A DNA stretch of 12,097 nt. It comes from Bacteroidales bacterium. Its GTDB lineage: Bacteria > Bacteroidota > Bacteroidia > Bacteroidales > UBA7960. Both the position numbers and the translations under genes were made by a program. Below the pieces are notes generated by a model. That model had not been told where the DNA came from. It ran no database searches and saw only the letters and a list, made by a program, of their open reading frames with translations. The stretch is taken from contig PWNO01000255.1 of assembly GCA_003557765.1 (NCBI GenBank), positions 1-12,097 of the forward strand, read 5' to 3'. Each line of letters begins with the position of its first letter. The first letter of the stretch is position 1. Positions 1 to 6,840 of this stretch are shown here, one piece after another.

Positions 1-1
1 C

Positions 2-2077
2 ACAGATGGGGAGGGCAGTTTTGAAATCCCCGTCACCGTTGAATTGCCGCATAAACTCGTATTCAGCTACATTGGCTACAAGAGCGACACCTTGCTGGTA
101 GAAAACCCAGGAGAAACCATTTCCGCCGTGCTGGAAGCGAGCGCAGAGCTTGAAGAGGTAGAGGTTACCGGCCGCAGACCCGGAGCCCACGTCTCCAGCC
201 TCGACCCTGTGCTGACCAACGTGATCACCAGCAGTGAAATGCAGCGGGCAGCCTGTTGTAACCTGGCGGAAGCCTTTGAGACCAACGTGTCAGTCGATGT
301 GTCTTACAGCGATGCGGTATCTGGTGCGCAACAGATTCAAATGCTAGGACTGGCTGGTACCTACAGCCAGCTGATGCTGGAAAACATGCCGGGCATCCGT
401 GGATTGGGTGAGCCTTTTGGCCTGACCTATATTCCAGGACCCTGGATGGAATCCATCAGCGTGTCGAAAGGTGCTGCAAGTGTGGTTAACGGTTATGAAT
501 CCGTTACCGGTCAGATCAACGTGGACCTGAAGAAGCCTGAGGGAGATGAGCTTTTCTACTTTAATGCTTTTGCTTCCAATGACCGCCAGTTCGAAAGCTC
601 GTTAAATGCTTCTTTTGACCTGAACCCCAACTGGTCGACCATGGTGATGGCACATGGCGAATATTTCGACAATAAGATCGACCACAACCACAATAGCTTT
701 CTTGATCACCCCCTGATTAAAAAATACAATCTGCTCAATCGTTACCGTTATGACAGACCCGGAGTGATGGATTCGCAATTCGGGTTCAACCTCATGCAGG
801 AAGAGCGCCAGGGTGGCCAGAAAGACTTCTTCACCAATGGCGCTAGGTTTGGTTCGCATGACTATTATGGTTATGGTACCAATACAACGCGCTTCCAGGC
901 ATTTGCCCGCACCGGATTCTATTTTGATGACATGCCCGATGCCAGCCTGGGCACACAGCTCAACTTTACCCATCACAGCCATGATGCGCACTATGGGACA
1001 AACACTTATGACGGAGAGCAGAATACCTTTTATGCCAACATCCTTTTTGGCAACACGTTCAGCCATCCGGATCATGAATTTGTTACCGGTGTCAGCTTCC
1101 TGTTTGATGATTATGAAGAAAGCCTGAATGATTCCATCTTCAACAGACAGGAAATCGTGCCAGGCGCATTCTTTGAGTATACCTATCATACCCACGAGCG
1201 CTTCACTGCTGTTGCAGCCTTCCGTGCCGATTACCACAACCTTTATGGCACCCTGCTTACGCCTCGTACCCACCTGCATTTTAATGTGCACGAAAACACC
1301 ACGATCCGCGCATCGGCAGGTAAAGGCTACCGTGTACCGAACCTGATTGCCGAAAATACTGGTTTGCTCGTAAGCAACCGCCAAATCATTGTCGCTGAAG
1401 AGATCGAGGTTGAAGAGGCCTGGAATTATGGTGGAAGCATCACCCAGCGCTTTCGGCTTTTTGGGAATGAAGCCTCCTTGGTCGGTGAGTTCTATCGTAC
1501 GGATTTCGTCAATCAGTTGGTGGTGGACGTAGATACAGATCACCAATCTGCCATTTTCTATAACCTGGATGGCGATTCCTATGCAAACAACTTCCAGGTG
1601 GAGTTGAATGCCGAGCCCATTCGCTTCCTCGAGATAACTGCTGCTTATCGCCATACAGACGTAAAAATGACCATAGGTGATGAATTGCGCCGGAAACCTT
1701 TTACCAACCGCTACCGGGGCATGATATCTGCTTCGTATGCTACGCGAAGCAACGACTGGCAGTTTGACCTGACCGCACAGTTCAACGGACCCTCACGCAT
1801 TCCGGAAATTCCGGGATCAGCCATTGACATGCACCACGATTTTGAATGGCGGACAGAATCGCCTTCTTATACCATATTAAACGCCCAGGTAACCTACCGC
1901 TGGCAAAATCTTGACATATACGTCGGTGGTGAAAACCTTACGGACTTTTATCAGAAAGATCCCATACTGAACCCCCATTCGCCTTTTGATGATGGCTTTG
2001 ATGGAAGTTTGATCTGGGGGCCGCTGATGGGCCGGAAGTTTTATATGGGTGTGCGCTTCTCCATAGACAGAATGTAA
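2..2077 (+). CDS. TonB-dependent outer-membrane receptor, 5' end outside window (possible metal receptor)
   Basis: Outer-membrane beta-barrel transporter powered by TonB-ExbBD, taking a substrate into the periplasm. The frame is open to the left edge, so the 691 visible codons lack the true start and signal peptide; the first in-frame TTG (44) is not a credible start. Visible order: end of a carboxypeptidase-regulatory-like domain (codons 1-45, with the typical LVFSYIGYKSDT), a linker ending LEEVEVTGRR, a plug domain (about 60-180, with AACCNLAEAFETN and VSKGAASVVNGYESVTGQINV), then a barrel ending GRKFYMGVRFSI plus three residues. Two His-rich stretches lie in likely extracellular loops: codons 227-236 (DHNHNSFLDH) and 324-330 (HHSHDAH). 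From memory, Bacteroidota receptors with this plug signature often sit near heavy-metal-associated-domain proteins, so metal uptake is a possibility; the substrate is inferred, not shown. A terminator follows at once, so this is the last gene of its unit. Confidence 0.93.
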   Translation, partial: TDGEGSFEIPVTVELPHKLVFSYIGYKSDTLLVENPGETISAVLEASAELEEVEVTGRRPGAHVSSLDPVLTNVITSSEMQRAACCNLAEAFETNVSVDVSYSDAVSGAQQIQMLGLAGTYSQLMLENMPGIRGLGEPFGLTYIPGPWMESISVSKGAASVVNGYESVTGQINVDLKKPEGDELFYFNAFASNDRQFESSLNASFDLNPNWSTMVMAHGEYFDNKIDHNHNSFLDHPLIKKYNLLNRYRYDRPGVMDSQFGFNLMQEERQGGQKDFFTNGARFGSHDYYGYGTNTTRFQAFARTGFYFDDMPDASLGTQLNFTHHSHDAHYGTNTYDGEQNTFYANILFGNTFSHPDHEFVTGVSFLFDDYEESLNDSIFNRQEIVPGAFFEYTYHTHERFTAVAAFRADYHNLYGTLLTPRTHLHFNVHENTTIRASAGKGYRVPNLIAENTGLLVSNRQIIVAEEIEVEEAWNYGGSITQRFRLFGNEASLVGEFYRTDFVNQLVVDVDTDHQSAIFYNLDGDSYANNFQVELNAEPIRFLEITAAYRHTDVKMTIGDELRRKPFTNRYRGMISASYATRSNDWQFDLTAQFNGPSRIPEIPGSAIDMHHDFEWRTESPSYTILNAQVTYRWQNLDIYVGGENLTDFYQKDPILNPHSPFDDGFDGSLIWGPLMGRKFYMGVRFSIDRM

Positions 2078-2078
2078 C

Positions 2079-2117
2079 CAGGGACAGGGGCTGCCTGGCA
2101 GCCCCACCCTGTTTTTT
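2079..2117 (+). terminator. Rho-independent terminator of the TonB receptor gene
   Basis: A perfect inverted repeat GGGGCTGCC/GGCAGCCCC (2087-2095 and 2097-2105) is extended outside a small bulge by CAGGG/CCCTG (2079-2083 and 2107-2111) and followed by six T (2112-2117). It starts two bases after the receptor's TAA, so it very probably ends that transcript and separates it from the repair genes downstream. Confidence 0.9.
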
Positions 2118-2235
2118 CATTTTGCCAGTGATGAACGCACTGTACAACCTCTCATATCCCACCGCTTCCTTAGCATGCCCGTGATCAAAGCACCCCATAA
2201 CGTACTCCGTTTGCTGCCTCTGGTATCAAGTCAAC

Positions 2236-2362
2236 GATACTTTAGCCGACCCAGGTCCTGATAATTTTTCCCATCGCTGCATAATTAACCCTTGCATAGC
2301 TCCTGCTATGCGCGGTTTTCTTTTTGAGCTGAGAAAAAACCTCAGCGACTTAACCGACACAG
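2236..2362. repeat. Large imperfect palindrome flanked by related short sequences; possible non-autonomous repeat
   Basis: This lies in the 390-bp gene-free stretch 2078-2467. Its centre is a perfect 7-bp stem GCATAGC/GCTATGC (2294-2300, 2305-2311) with loop TCCT. Complementarity continues outward imperfectly for about 35 bp more on each side: 2257-2270 (TCCTGATAATTTTTC) is broadly the reverse complement of the GAGAAAAAACCTCAG segment near 2331-2345. A smaller stem GCTGAG/CTCAGC (2328-2333, 2341-2346) also forms. Outside the arms lie similar sequences in direct orientation: ACTTTAGCCGACCCAG (2239-2253) and ACTTAACCGACACAG (2348-2362). It carries no protein. It could be a MITE-like or REP-like element, or a structured regulatory region; copy number in the genome would decide. 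Confidence 0.45.
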
Positions 2363-2467
2363 TAGCATTGCCGTGACACTGGCCTCTAAACGGCACAAAT
2401 AGTGTCGTAAGTGTAAGATTTTTCCTATATTATGCTCATTGATTTTGATTAGAATCTGGTCAAACCG
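2363..2467 (+). other. Upstream region of the radical SAM gene; no clear promoter
   Basis: This is the remainder of the gene-free stretch before the repair genes. It is AT-rich near the gene (TTTTTCCTATATTATG around 2420-2435). A weak inverted repeat GACACT/AGTGTC (2375-2380, 2401-2406) has a 20-nt loop. No convincing Bacteroidota -33 TTTG / -7 TAnnTTTG pair was found. A promoter must lie here or in the palindrome, because the upstream gene ends in a strong terminator. Confidence 0.4.
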
Positions 2468-3712
2468 ATGATGAAGGATAAAGTCTTACAAAAACTGAAC
2501 ATCCTCGCCGATGCTGCCAGGTATGATGTGTCCTGCTCTTCCAGTGGCAGCAGCCGGTCGTCGAAAGGCGGTGTGGGCAATGCCAAAACTGCAGGCATCT
2601 GTCATTCTTTTACCGAAGACGGCCGCTGTATTTCCCTGCTTAAGATCCTGTATACCAATCATTGCATTTATGACTGCGCCTATTGCGTGAACAGGCACTC
2701 CAACGACAAGCGAAGGACCAGCTTTACCCCGGATGAACTGGCAGATCTGACCATTAATTTCTATCGGCGCAATTACATTGAAGGCCTTTTTCTCAGCTCC
2801 GGGGTGTTGCGCAGTCCGGACTATACGATGGAACAGCTCAATGCCGTGGCCCGTAAGTTGCGCAAGGAATACCGCTTTAACGGATACATCCACATGAAAT
2901 CCATCCCCGGTGCAGATCCCCTGTTGGTGCATGAAGCCGGCCTTCTGGCCGACAGATTGAGCGTAAACATTGAGATTCCAACCGAAAAGCAGCTTCGGGT
3001 GCTTGCACCGGAGAAAAACTTTTCGAACGTGTTTACCCCGATGAACCAGATCTCCCTTGGCGTTTTGGAAAGCAAGGCTGAACGCCGGAAATTCAGGAAA
3101 GCACCCCGATTTGTGCCTGCCGGACAAAGTACGCAGTTGATCGTTGGGGCCTCCCCGGAAACCGATTATACCATCCTGAAGCTTGCCTCAGGGCTTTATC
3201 GTCAACAAAAGCTGAAAAGAGTGTATTATTCCGGCTTTGTGCCGGTGAATCAGCACGACAACCGCCTGCCGCTGATTCAAAAGCCACCACTTGTGCGCGA
3301 AAACCGACTTTACCAGGCCGACTGGCTGATGCGCTTTTATCATTTTTCCTATGATGAGATCCTGGATGAAAATCATACGCAACTGGATGAATGTATGGAT
3401 CCTAAACTGGCCTGGGCGCTGCGTAACCCCCAGTTTTTTCCTGTGGACCTGGACCGGGCCAGTTATGAGTCCATTTTACGGGTACCGGGAATTGGTGTGC
3501 GCTCGGCAAAAATCATTGTGGCTAACCGAAAATTCGGACGCATCACCTTTACGCATCTGAAACAGATGGGCGTTGCCCTGAACCGGGCAAAATATTTTGT
3601 CCTCTGCCGGGAGCTGCCTGCAGCCACCAGTGCCTTGTATCCCGAACAGATCAGGCGACGGCTGGTGAAAGGCAGTCAGTATTCGGGGAGGCAGTTGAGT
3701 TTGAAGTTTTAA
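2468..3712 (+). CDS. Putative DNA modification/repair radical SAM protein (UDG-linked family, TIGR03916-like)
   Basis: A 414-aa cytoplasmic enzyme, the usual size for the family. The radical SAM [4Fe-4S] motif CxxxCxxC is CIYDCAYC, with C66, C70 and C73 as cluster ligands. Just upstream are three more cysteines (C23, C45, C54) in the conserved-looking stretch YDVSCSSSG / ICHSFTEDGRC. The middle of the protein is the partial TIM barrel. A C-terminal helix-hairpin-helix motif (about 336-365, centre PGIGVRSAK at 340-348) indicates DNA binding. The family is known always to be paired with a DUF4130-type partner, sometimes fused to a uracil-DNA glycosylase-like domain; a role in DNA repair or modification is inferred from that, and the reaction is unknown. 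The partner is the next gene, 13 bp downstream, so the two are almost certainly one operon. The start is ATG-ATG at 2468/2471 without a Shine-Dalgarno. The stop codon sits inside a heptamer repeat. Confidence 0.93.
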   Translation: MMKDKVLQKLNILADAARYDVSCSSSGSSRSSKGGVGNAKTAGICHSFTEDGRCISLLKILYTNHCIYDCAYCVNRHSNDKRRTSFTPDELADLTINFYRRNYIEGLFLSSGVLRSPDYTMEQLNAVARKLRKEYRFNGYIHMKSIPGADPLLVHEAGLLADRLSVNIEIPTEKQLRVLAPEKNFSNVFTPMNQISLGVLESKAERRKFRKAPRFVPAGQSTQLIVGASPETDYTILKLASGLYRQQKLKRVYYSGFVPVNQHDNRLPLIQKPPLVRENRLYQADWLMRFYHFSYDEILDENHTQLDECMDPKLAWALRNPQFFPVDLDRASYESILRVPGIGVRSAKIIVANRKFGRITFTHLKQMGVALNRAKYFVLCRELPAATSALYPEQIRRRLVKGSQYSGRQLSLKF

Positions 3713-3719
3713 GTTTGAG
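3693..3719. repeat. Degenerate heptamer tandem repeat over the radical SAM stop codon
   Basis: Four 7-bp units in register: AGTTGAG, TTTGAAG, TTTTAAG, TTTGAGC (3693-3720, consensus near TTTGAAG). The TAA stop (3710-3712) is inside the third unit, so the last residues of the protein (QLSLKF) come from the repeat. The array fills most of the 13-bp gap to the next gene. Similar AT-rich heptamers are, from memory, common between genes in Bacteroidota. Confidence 0.6.
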
Positions 3720-3725
3720 CCGCAT

Positions 3726-4517
3726 ATGCAAATAACGAATGATCCCTGTATATACACTTTTGATGGCAGCTTTGAAGGGTTCCTGACCGTTGTGTTCAGG
3801 GCTTTCAATGACAAGCGGATGCCGGAGGCCATCATTTCGCGTGCTGCGCAGGAGCAGCTGCCCCTGGGTGAAATGGAGCACGTGGAGACGTGCAATGACC
3901 AAGCCGCGCGCGTGCGTTCCGGTATTGCAGAGCGCTCGGATGAAAAGAACCTGCGACTGTTCCATGTGGCTTTCCTGGCTGAATCCCCGGAATCCAATTT
4001 GCTTCTGTGGCGCTACCTGCAAAAACTTTTTCGTGACCCCTGCGGCGAGTATTACCGCAATATGCTGGATAAGGATGTTTATTCCCTGATCCAAACTGCC
4101 CGGAAGGTTAGGAGGGAGGCGCATCGCTATCAGGGATTTGTGCGCTTTCAGCGCACCAGGGATAATATGTATGTGGCTGCCATCGACCCCGACCACAACG
4201 TGGTGAAGCTCCTTTCCGCACACTTCCGTTCCAGGTTCCCCGACCGGCATTGGTTGATATACGATACCCGGCGACAGTACGGGATCTATTATGACCAGAA
4301 ATCCGTACAAGAAGTCAGGATGCAAGCGCAACCATTCAATCTTGACACGGGATATATCGAGAAACAGGCCCGCTCAATGGATGAGGATTATTACCGGACG
4401 CTCTGGCAGCATTATTATGATGCCATCAATATTGCCGAAAGAAAAAATCACCGACAGATGCGGAGCAGCATGCCCAGGCGGTATTGGAAGTATCTGCCTG
4501 AGAGGAGTAAGAAGTAG
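3726..4517 (+). CDS. DUF4130-type partner of the radical SAM protein (TIGR03915-like), no UDG domain
   Basis: A 263-aa soluble protein of the 'probable DNA metabolism protein' family known always to accompany the radical SAM protein encoded just upstream. Recognisable family signatures in order: YTFDGSFEGFLTVVFRAF near the N-terminus; KVRREAHRYQGFVRFQ (about 138-153); IDPDHNVVKLLSAHFRSRFPDRHWLIYDTRRQ in the second half; and MPRRYWKYLPE at the end. In many proteobacteria this family is fused to a C-terminal uracil-DNA glycosylase-like domain. Here the protein stops right after the RYWKYL signature, so it is the stand-alone form, and any glycosylase partner must be encoded elsewhere. The function is unknown; acting with the radical SAM enzyme on damaged or modified DNA is an inference from pairing. 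Translation is probably coupled to the upstream gene. The last codons and the stop run into purine-rich heptamers. Confidence 0.92.
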   Translation: MQITNDPCIYTFDGSFEGFLTVVFRAFNDKRMPEAIISRAAQEQLPLGEMEHVETCNDQAARVRSGIAERSDEKNLRLFHVAFLAESPESNLLLWRYLQKLFRDPCGEYYRNMLDKDVYSLIQTARKVRREAHRYQGFVRFQRTRDNMYVAAIDPDHNVVKLLSAHFRSRFPDRHWLIYDTRRQYGIYYDQKSVQEVRMQAQPFNLDTGYIEKQARSMDEDYYRTLWQHYYDAINIAERKNHRQMRSSMPRRYWKYLPERSKK

Positions 4518-4606
4518 GCAGTAGGCAGGAAGAAATTAGGGGGAAGTTGAGTTGAGAGGTGGGGCGGCGAGTGTTGGGAAATAAGAAGTAGAAAGAAGAA
4601 GTGGGC
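4502..4606. repeat. Purine-rich degenerate heptamer array at the 3' end of the DUF4130-type gene
   Basis: The top strand is almost pure A/G with occasional T and has a period of 7: GAGGAGT, AAGAAGT, AGGCAGT, AGGCAGG, AAGAAAT, TAGGGGG from 4502, with a second run GAAATAA, GAAGTAG, AAAGAAG, AAGTGGG from about 4578. The TAG stop (4515-4517) is inside the array, and the protein's last residues (RSKK) are encoded by it. It occupies about half of the spacer before uvrC. No hairpin terminator was seen here, so read-through into uvrC remains possible. Confidence 0.55.
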
Positions 4607-4649
4607 TGCCGGTCTGATGCCGGTAAACTGAAAATCACCGGTGAGGTCG

Positions 4650-4688
4650 TTGCGTAATACCCCATTTTGCAGTTTTTTTGCACTTTTG
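4650..4688 (+). promoter_or_regulatory. Weak candidate promoter of uvrC
   Basis: The last 50 bp before uvrC contain TTTTGCAG-TTTTTTTGCAC-TTTTGCAG, resembling the Bacteroidota sigma -7 element TAnnTTTG. The best pairing is TTG at 4650-4652, a 20-bp spacer, then TTTTTTTG at 4673-4680 (one mismatch). A second possible -7 is CACTTTTG at 4681-4688. This suggests uvrC can be transcribed separately from the pair upstream. Confidence 0.3.
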
Positions 4689-4706
4689 CAGTAGGGAAAC
4701 CATTTT

Positions 4707-6533
4707 ATGATGCCGGAGCAGAAAAGACATAGAGCCTGGGATAAGCTGGAGCCCATCGTACGCACGCTTCCTGAAAAACCCGGCGTGTACCAGTTTCACG
4801 ACAACAGGGGCAAGGTGATCTATGTAGGCAAAGCCAAAAATCTGAAAAAACGGGTTGCATCATATTTTGGACGCGATCGCCACGATAGTAACAGGGTCAA
4901 CCTGATGGTCAGACGCATCACGGATATCAACCACATGGTGGTCGACACTGAGCTGGACGCGCTATTGCTGGAGAATAACCTGATCAAAAAATACCAGCCG
5001 CGCTATAATGTCTTGTTGAAAGACGACAAGTCCTTTCCCTGGATATGTATCAAAAATGAGTCTTTTCCACGGATATTCAGCACCAGGAATGTGGTGAAGG
5101 ATGGAAGCAAATATTTCGGTCCTTATGCCTCTGTGCGCATGATGCATGCGCTCCTCGACCTTATCCGGCAGCTTTTCCAGTACCGGACATGCCGTTTGCC
5201 GCTCACCCCCGAAAACATTGCTGCCGGAAAATTTAAGGTATGTCTCGAATATCACCTGGAAAACTGCAAGGGCCCATGCGTCGGATTGCAGGATGAGGAT
5301 GATTACATGCAGACTATCAGGCAGGTGGAGCAAATCCTGAAGGGCAACCTGGGCATGGTGGTCTCGGAACTGAAAAACCTCATGAAAACCTATGCAGCCG
5401 AATATGCCTTCGAGAAAGCCAGCCTGGTGAAGGAGCGGATTGAACTCCTGGAAAAGTTCCAGGCAAAGTCTACAGTGGTCAATCCCAGGCTGAGCAATGT
5501 AGAGGTGTTCTCCATATTGAGTGATCCTCATGTGGGTTACGTGAACTATCTGCGTGTGGTACACGGAGCCATTGTTCAGTCACACACCCTTGAAATGAAG
5601 AAACAGCTGGATGAAAGCGATGCCGAATTATTGGATATGGCCATTGCTGAGTTGCGGCAGCGGTTTCGCGGCGAGGCCAAAGAGCTCATCGTGTCCATCC
5701 GGCCCGAAACAAACATTCCTGATGTGCGCTTTGTCGTTCCCAGGCGGGGTGATAAAAAGCATCTGCTGGAGCTGTCGGAACGAAATGCCAAATATTACCG
5801 GTTGGAGCGGCAAAAGCGGCAGGAGCTGGTTGACCCCTCCAGGCATGCCAGGCGGCTGATGGAGCAGATCCGTAAAGACCTTCGCCTGGAAACCACGCCG
5901 GAACACATGGAGTGTTTTGACGTGAGCAATACGCAGGGCCGCGAGATCGTAGCGGCCATGGTAGTGTTTCGCGAGGCGCGGCCGGCAAAAAAGGATTACC
6001 GGCATTTTAATATCAGAACCGTTGAGGGAGCACCGAACGATTATGCCGCCATGGAAGAGGCCGTGTTTCGCAGGTACAGAAGACTGCTGGATGAAAAACA
6101 GCCCTTGCCGCAACTGGTGATCGTTGATGGGGGAAAAGGTCAGCTTAGTGCCGCCATAAAGGCCATGGAACGCCTGAAAATCCGAAAAAAACTGGCTGTC
6201 ATAGGCATTGCCAAACGCCTCGAGGAGATCTACTTTCCGGGAGACAGCATTCCATTGTATATTGATAAAAAATCCGAAACCTTGAAGGTGATCCAGTACA
6301 TGCGCGATGAAGCCCATCGCTTTGGAATTAAACACCACCGTGTGCGACGCGAAAAAAGCAGCCTGCAGACTGAACTCAGCCAGATTAAAGGCATTGGTCC
6401 AGCTACCGCAAAAAAGCTGCTGCAACAGTTTCGTTCCGTGGCTGGAATCAAAAAAGCCACGGATGATGAGTTGGTCAAAGCAGTAGGTCAGACCAAAACA
6501 GCGCTTTTGAAATCCTATTTTTCAAAAGATTAA
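4707..6533 (+). CDS. uvrC: Excinuclease ABC subunit C (UvrC)
   Basis: Nucleotide-excision repair endonuclease: with UvrB on DNA that UvrA has marked as damaged, it cuts on both sides of the lesion. At 608 aa it has normal length and all parts. The GIY-YIG domain for the 3' cut has GVY 26-28, YVG 39-41, R49 and metal-binding E89 in LLLENNLIKKY. A cysteine group (CLEYHLENCKGPC) follows. The UVR motif that binds UvrB is at about 222-252 (EKASLVKERIELLEKF). The RNase H-like domain for the 5' cut has D405 (ECFDVSN), D474 (IVDGGKGQ) and H537 (DEAHRFGIKHHR), matching the DDH triad. The C-terminal helix-hairpin-helix region starts near 556 (QIKGIGPATAKKLL). The start is ATG at 4707, with ATG at 4710 as an alternative. 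It follows the radical SAM/DUF4130 pair in the same direction, consistent with a DNA-repair neighbourhood. Confidence 0.98.
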   Translation: MMPEQKRHRAWDKLEPIVRTLPEKPGVYQFHDNRGKVIYVGKAKNLKKRVASYFGRDRHDSNRVNLMVRRITDINHMVVDTELDALLLENNLIKKYQPRYNVLLKDDKSFPWICIKNESFPRIFSTRNVVKDGSKYFGPYASVRMMHALLDLIRQLFQYRTCRLPLTPENIAAGKFKVCLEYHLENCKGPCVGLQDEDDYMQTIRQVEQILKGNLGMVVSELKNLMKTYAAEYAFEKASLVKERIELLEKFQAKSTVVNPRLSNVEVFSILSDPHVGYVNYLRVVHGAIVQSHTLEMKKQLDESDAELLDMAIAELRQRFRGEAKELIVSIRPETNIPDVRFVVPRRGDKKHLLELSERNAKYYRLERQKRQELVDPSRHARRLMEQIRKDLRLETTPEHMECFDVSNTQGREIVAAMVVFREARPAKKDYRHFNIRTVEGAPNDYAAMEEAVFRRYRRLLDEKQPLPQLVIVDGGKGQLSAAIKAMERLKIRKKLAVIGIAKRLEEIYFPGDSIPLYIDKKSETLKVIQYMRDEAHRFGIKHHRVRREKSSLQTELSQIKGIGPATAKKLLQQFRSVAGIKKATDDELVKAVGQTKTALLKSYFSKD

Positions 6534-6840
6534 AACATGCCGCTAAGGCCCTTGATTTCGCCCCTTGCAGGATTGTCTGAAAATACTTATCTTGCAGCAA
6601 CAGATGATTGCATGGCGATAAATATCGTATTATAGATGACTTTCTTTGCCGCATCTTTTGCTTTTAAAAGAATCTTTTGCAGAAGGTGTTCATCAGGAAG
6701 CATTTTGGTATAAGCAGGTTTGACTGTTCCGAAATATCCGTTTGGGATGGTTTATCCTTGAGTTTTTTAAAATAATTCAGGGTGCAAGCAGTGTGCATGC
6801 GTCTCTGGCAACACCAACTTATTTACAATCACTTGAACTG
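6534..6840 (+). other. Gap between uvrC and the sensor kinase; direct repeat, no clear terminator
   Basis: No gene was seen. A perfect 9-bp direct repeat ATCTTTTGC occurs at 6653-6661 and 6672-6680 (19-bp period), overlapping the palindrome CTTTTAAAAG (6661-6670). A small dyad CGATA/TATCG lies at 6616-6627. TTTG boxes are scattered through the region, but no pair matches the Bacteroidota promoter spacing well. No T-tailed hairpin follows uvrC. The frame of the kinase is open upstream to 6742, but the residues encoded there look non-coding. Confidence 0.4.

Noticed and set aside
602..1654. 350-codon open frame on the - strand, opposite the TonB receptor
   Set aside because: The + strand frame has clear receptor signatures throughout; the antisense product has no recognisable domain and is a by-product of codon composition.
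2486..3127. 213-codon open frame on the - strand, opposite the radical SAM gene
   Set aside because: The + strand product carries the CxxxCxxC motif and conserved family blocks in this very region; the antisense frame has none.
5628..6425. 265-codon open frame on the - strand, opposite uvrC
   Set aside because: It lies entirely over the catalytic part of UvrC, whose motifs are intact; its translation shows no family features.
6742..6840. Upstream ATG giving a 33-residue longer sensor kinase
   Set aside because: The extra residues look like translated spacer, while ATG 6841 opens directly into a typical N-terminal membrane segment.
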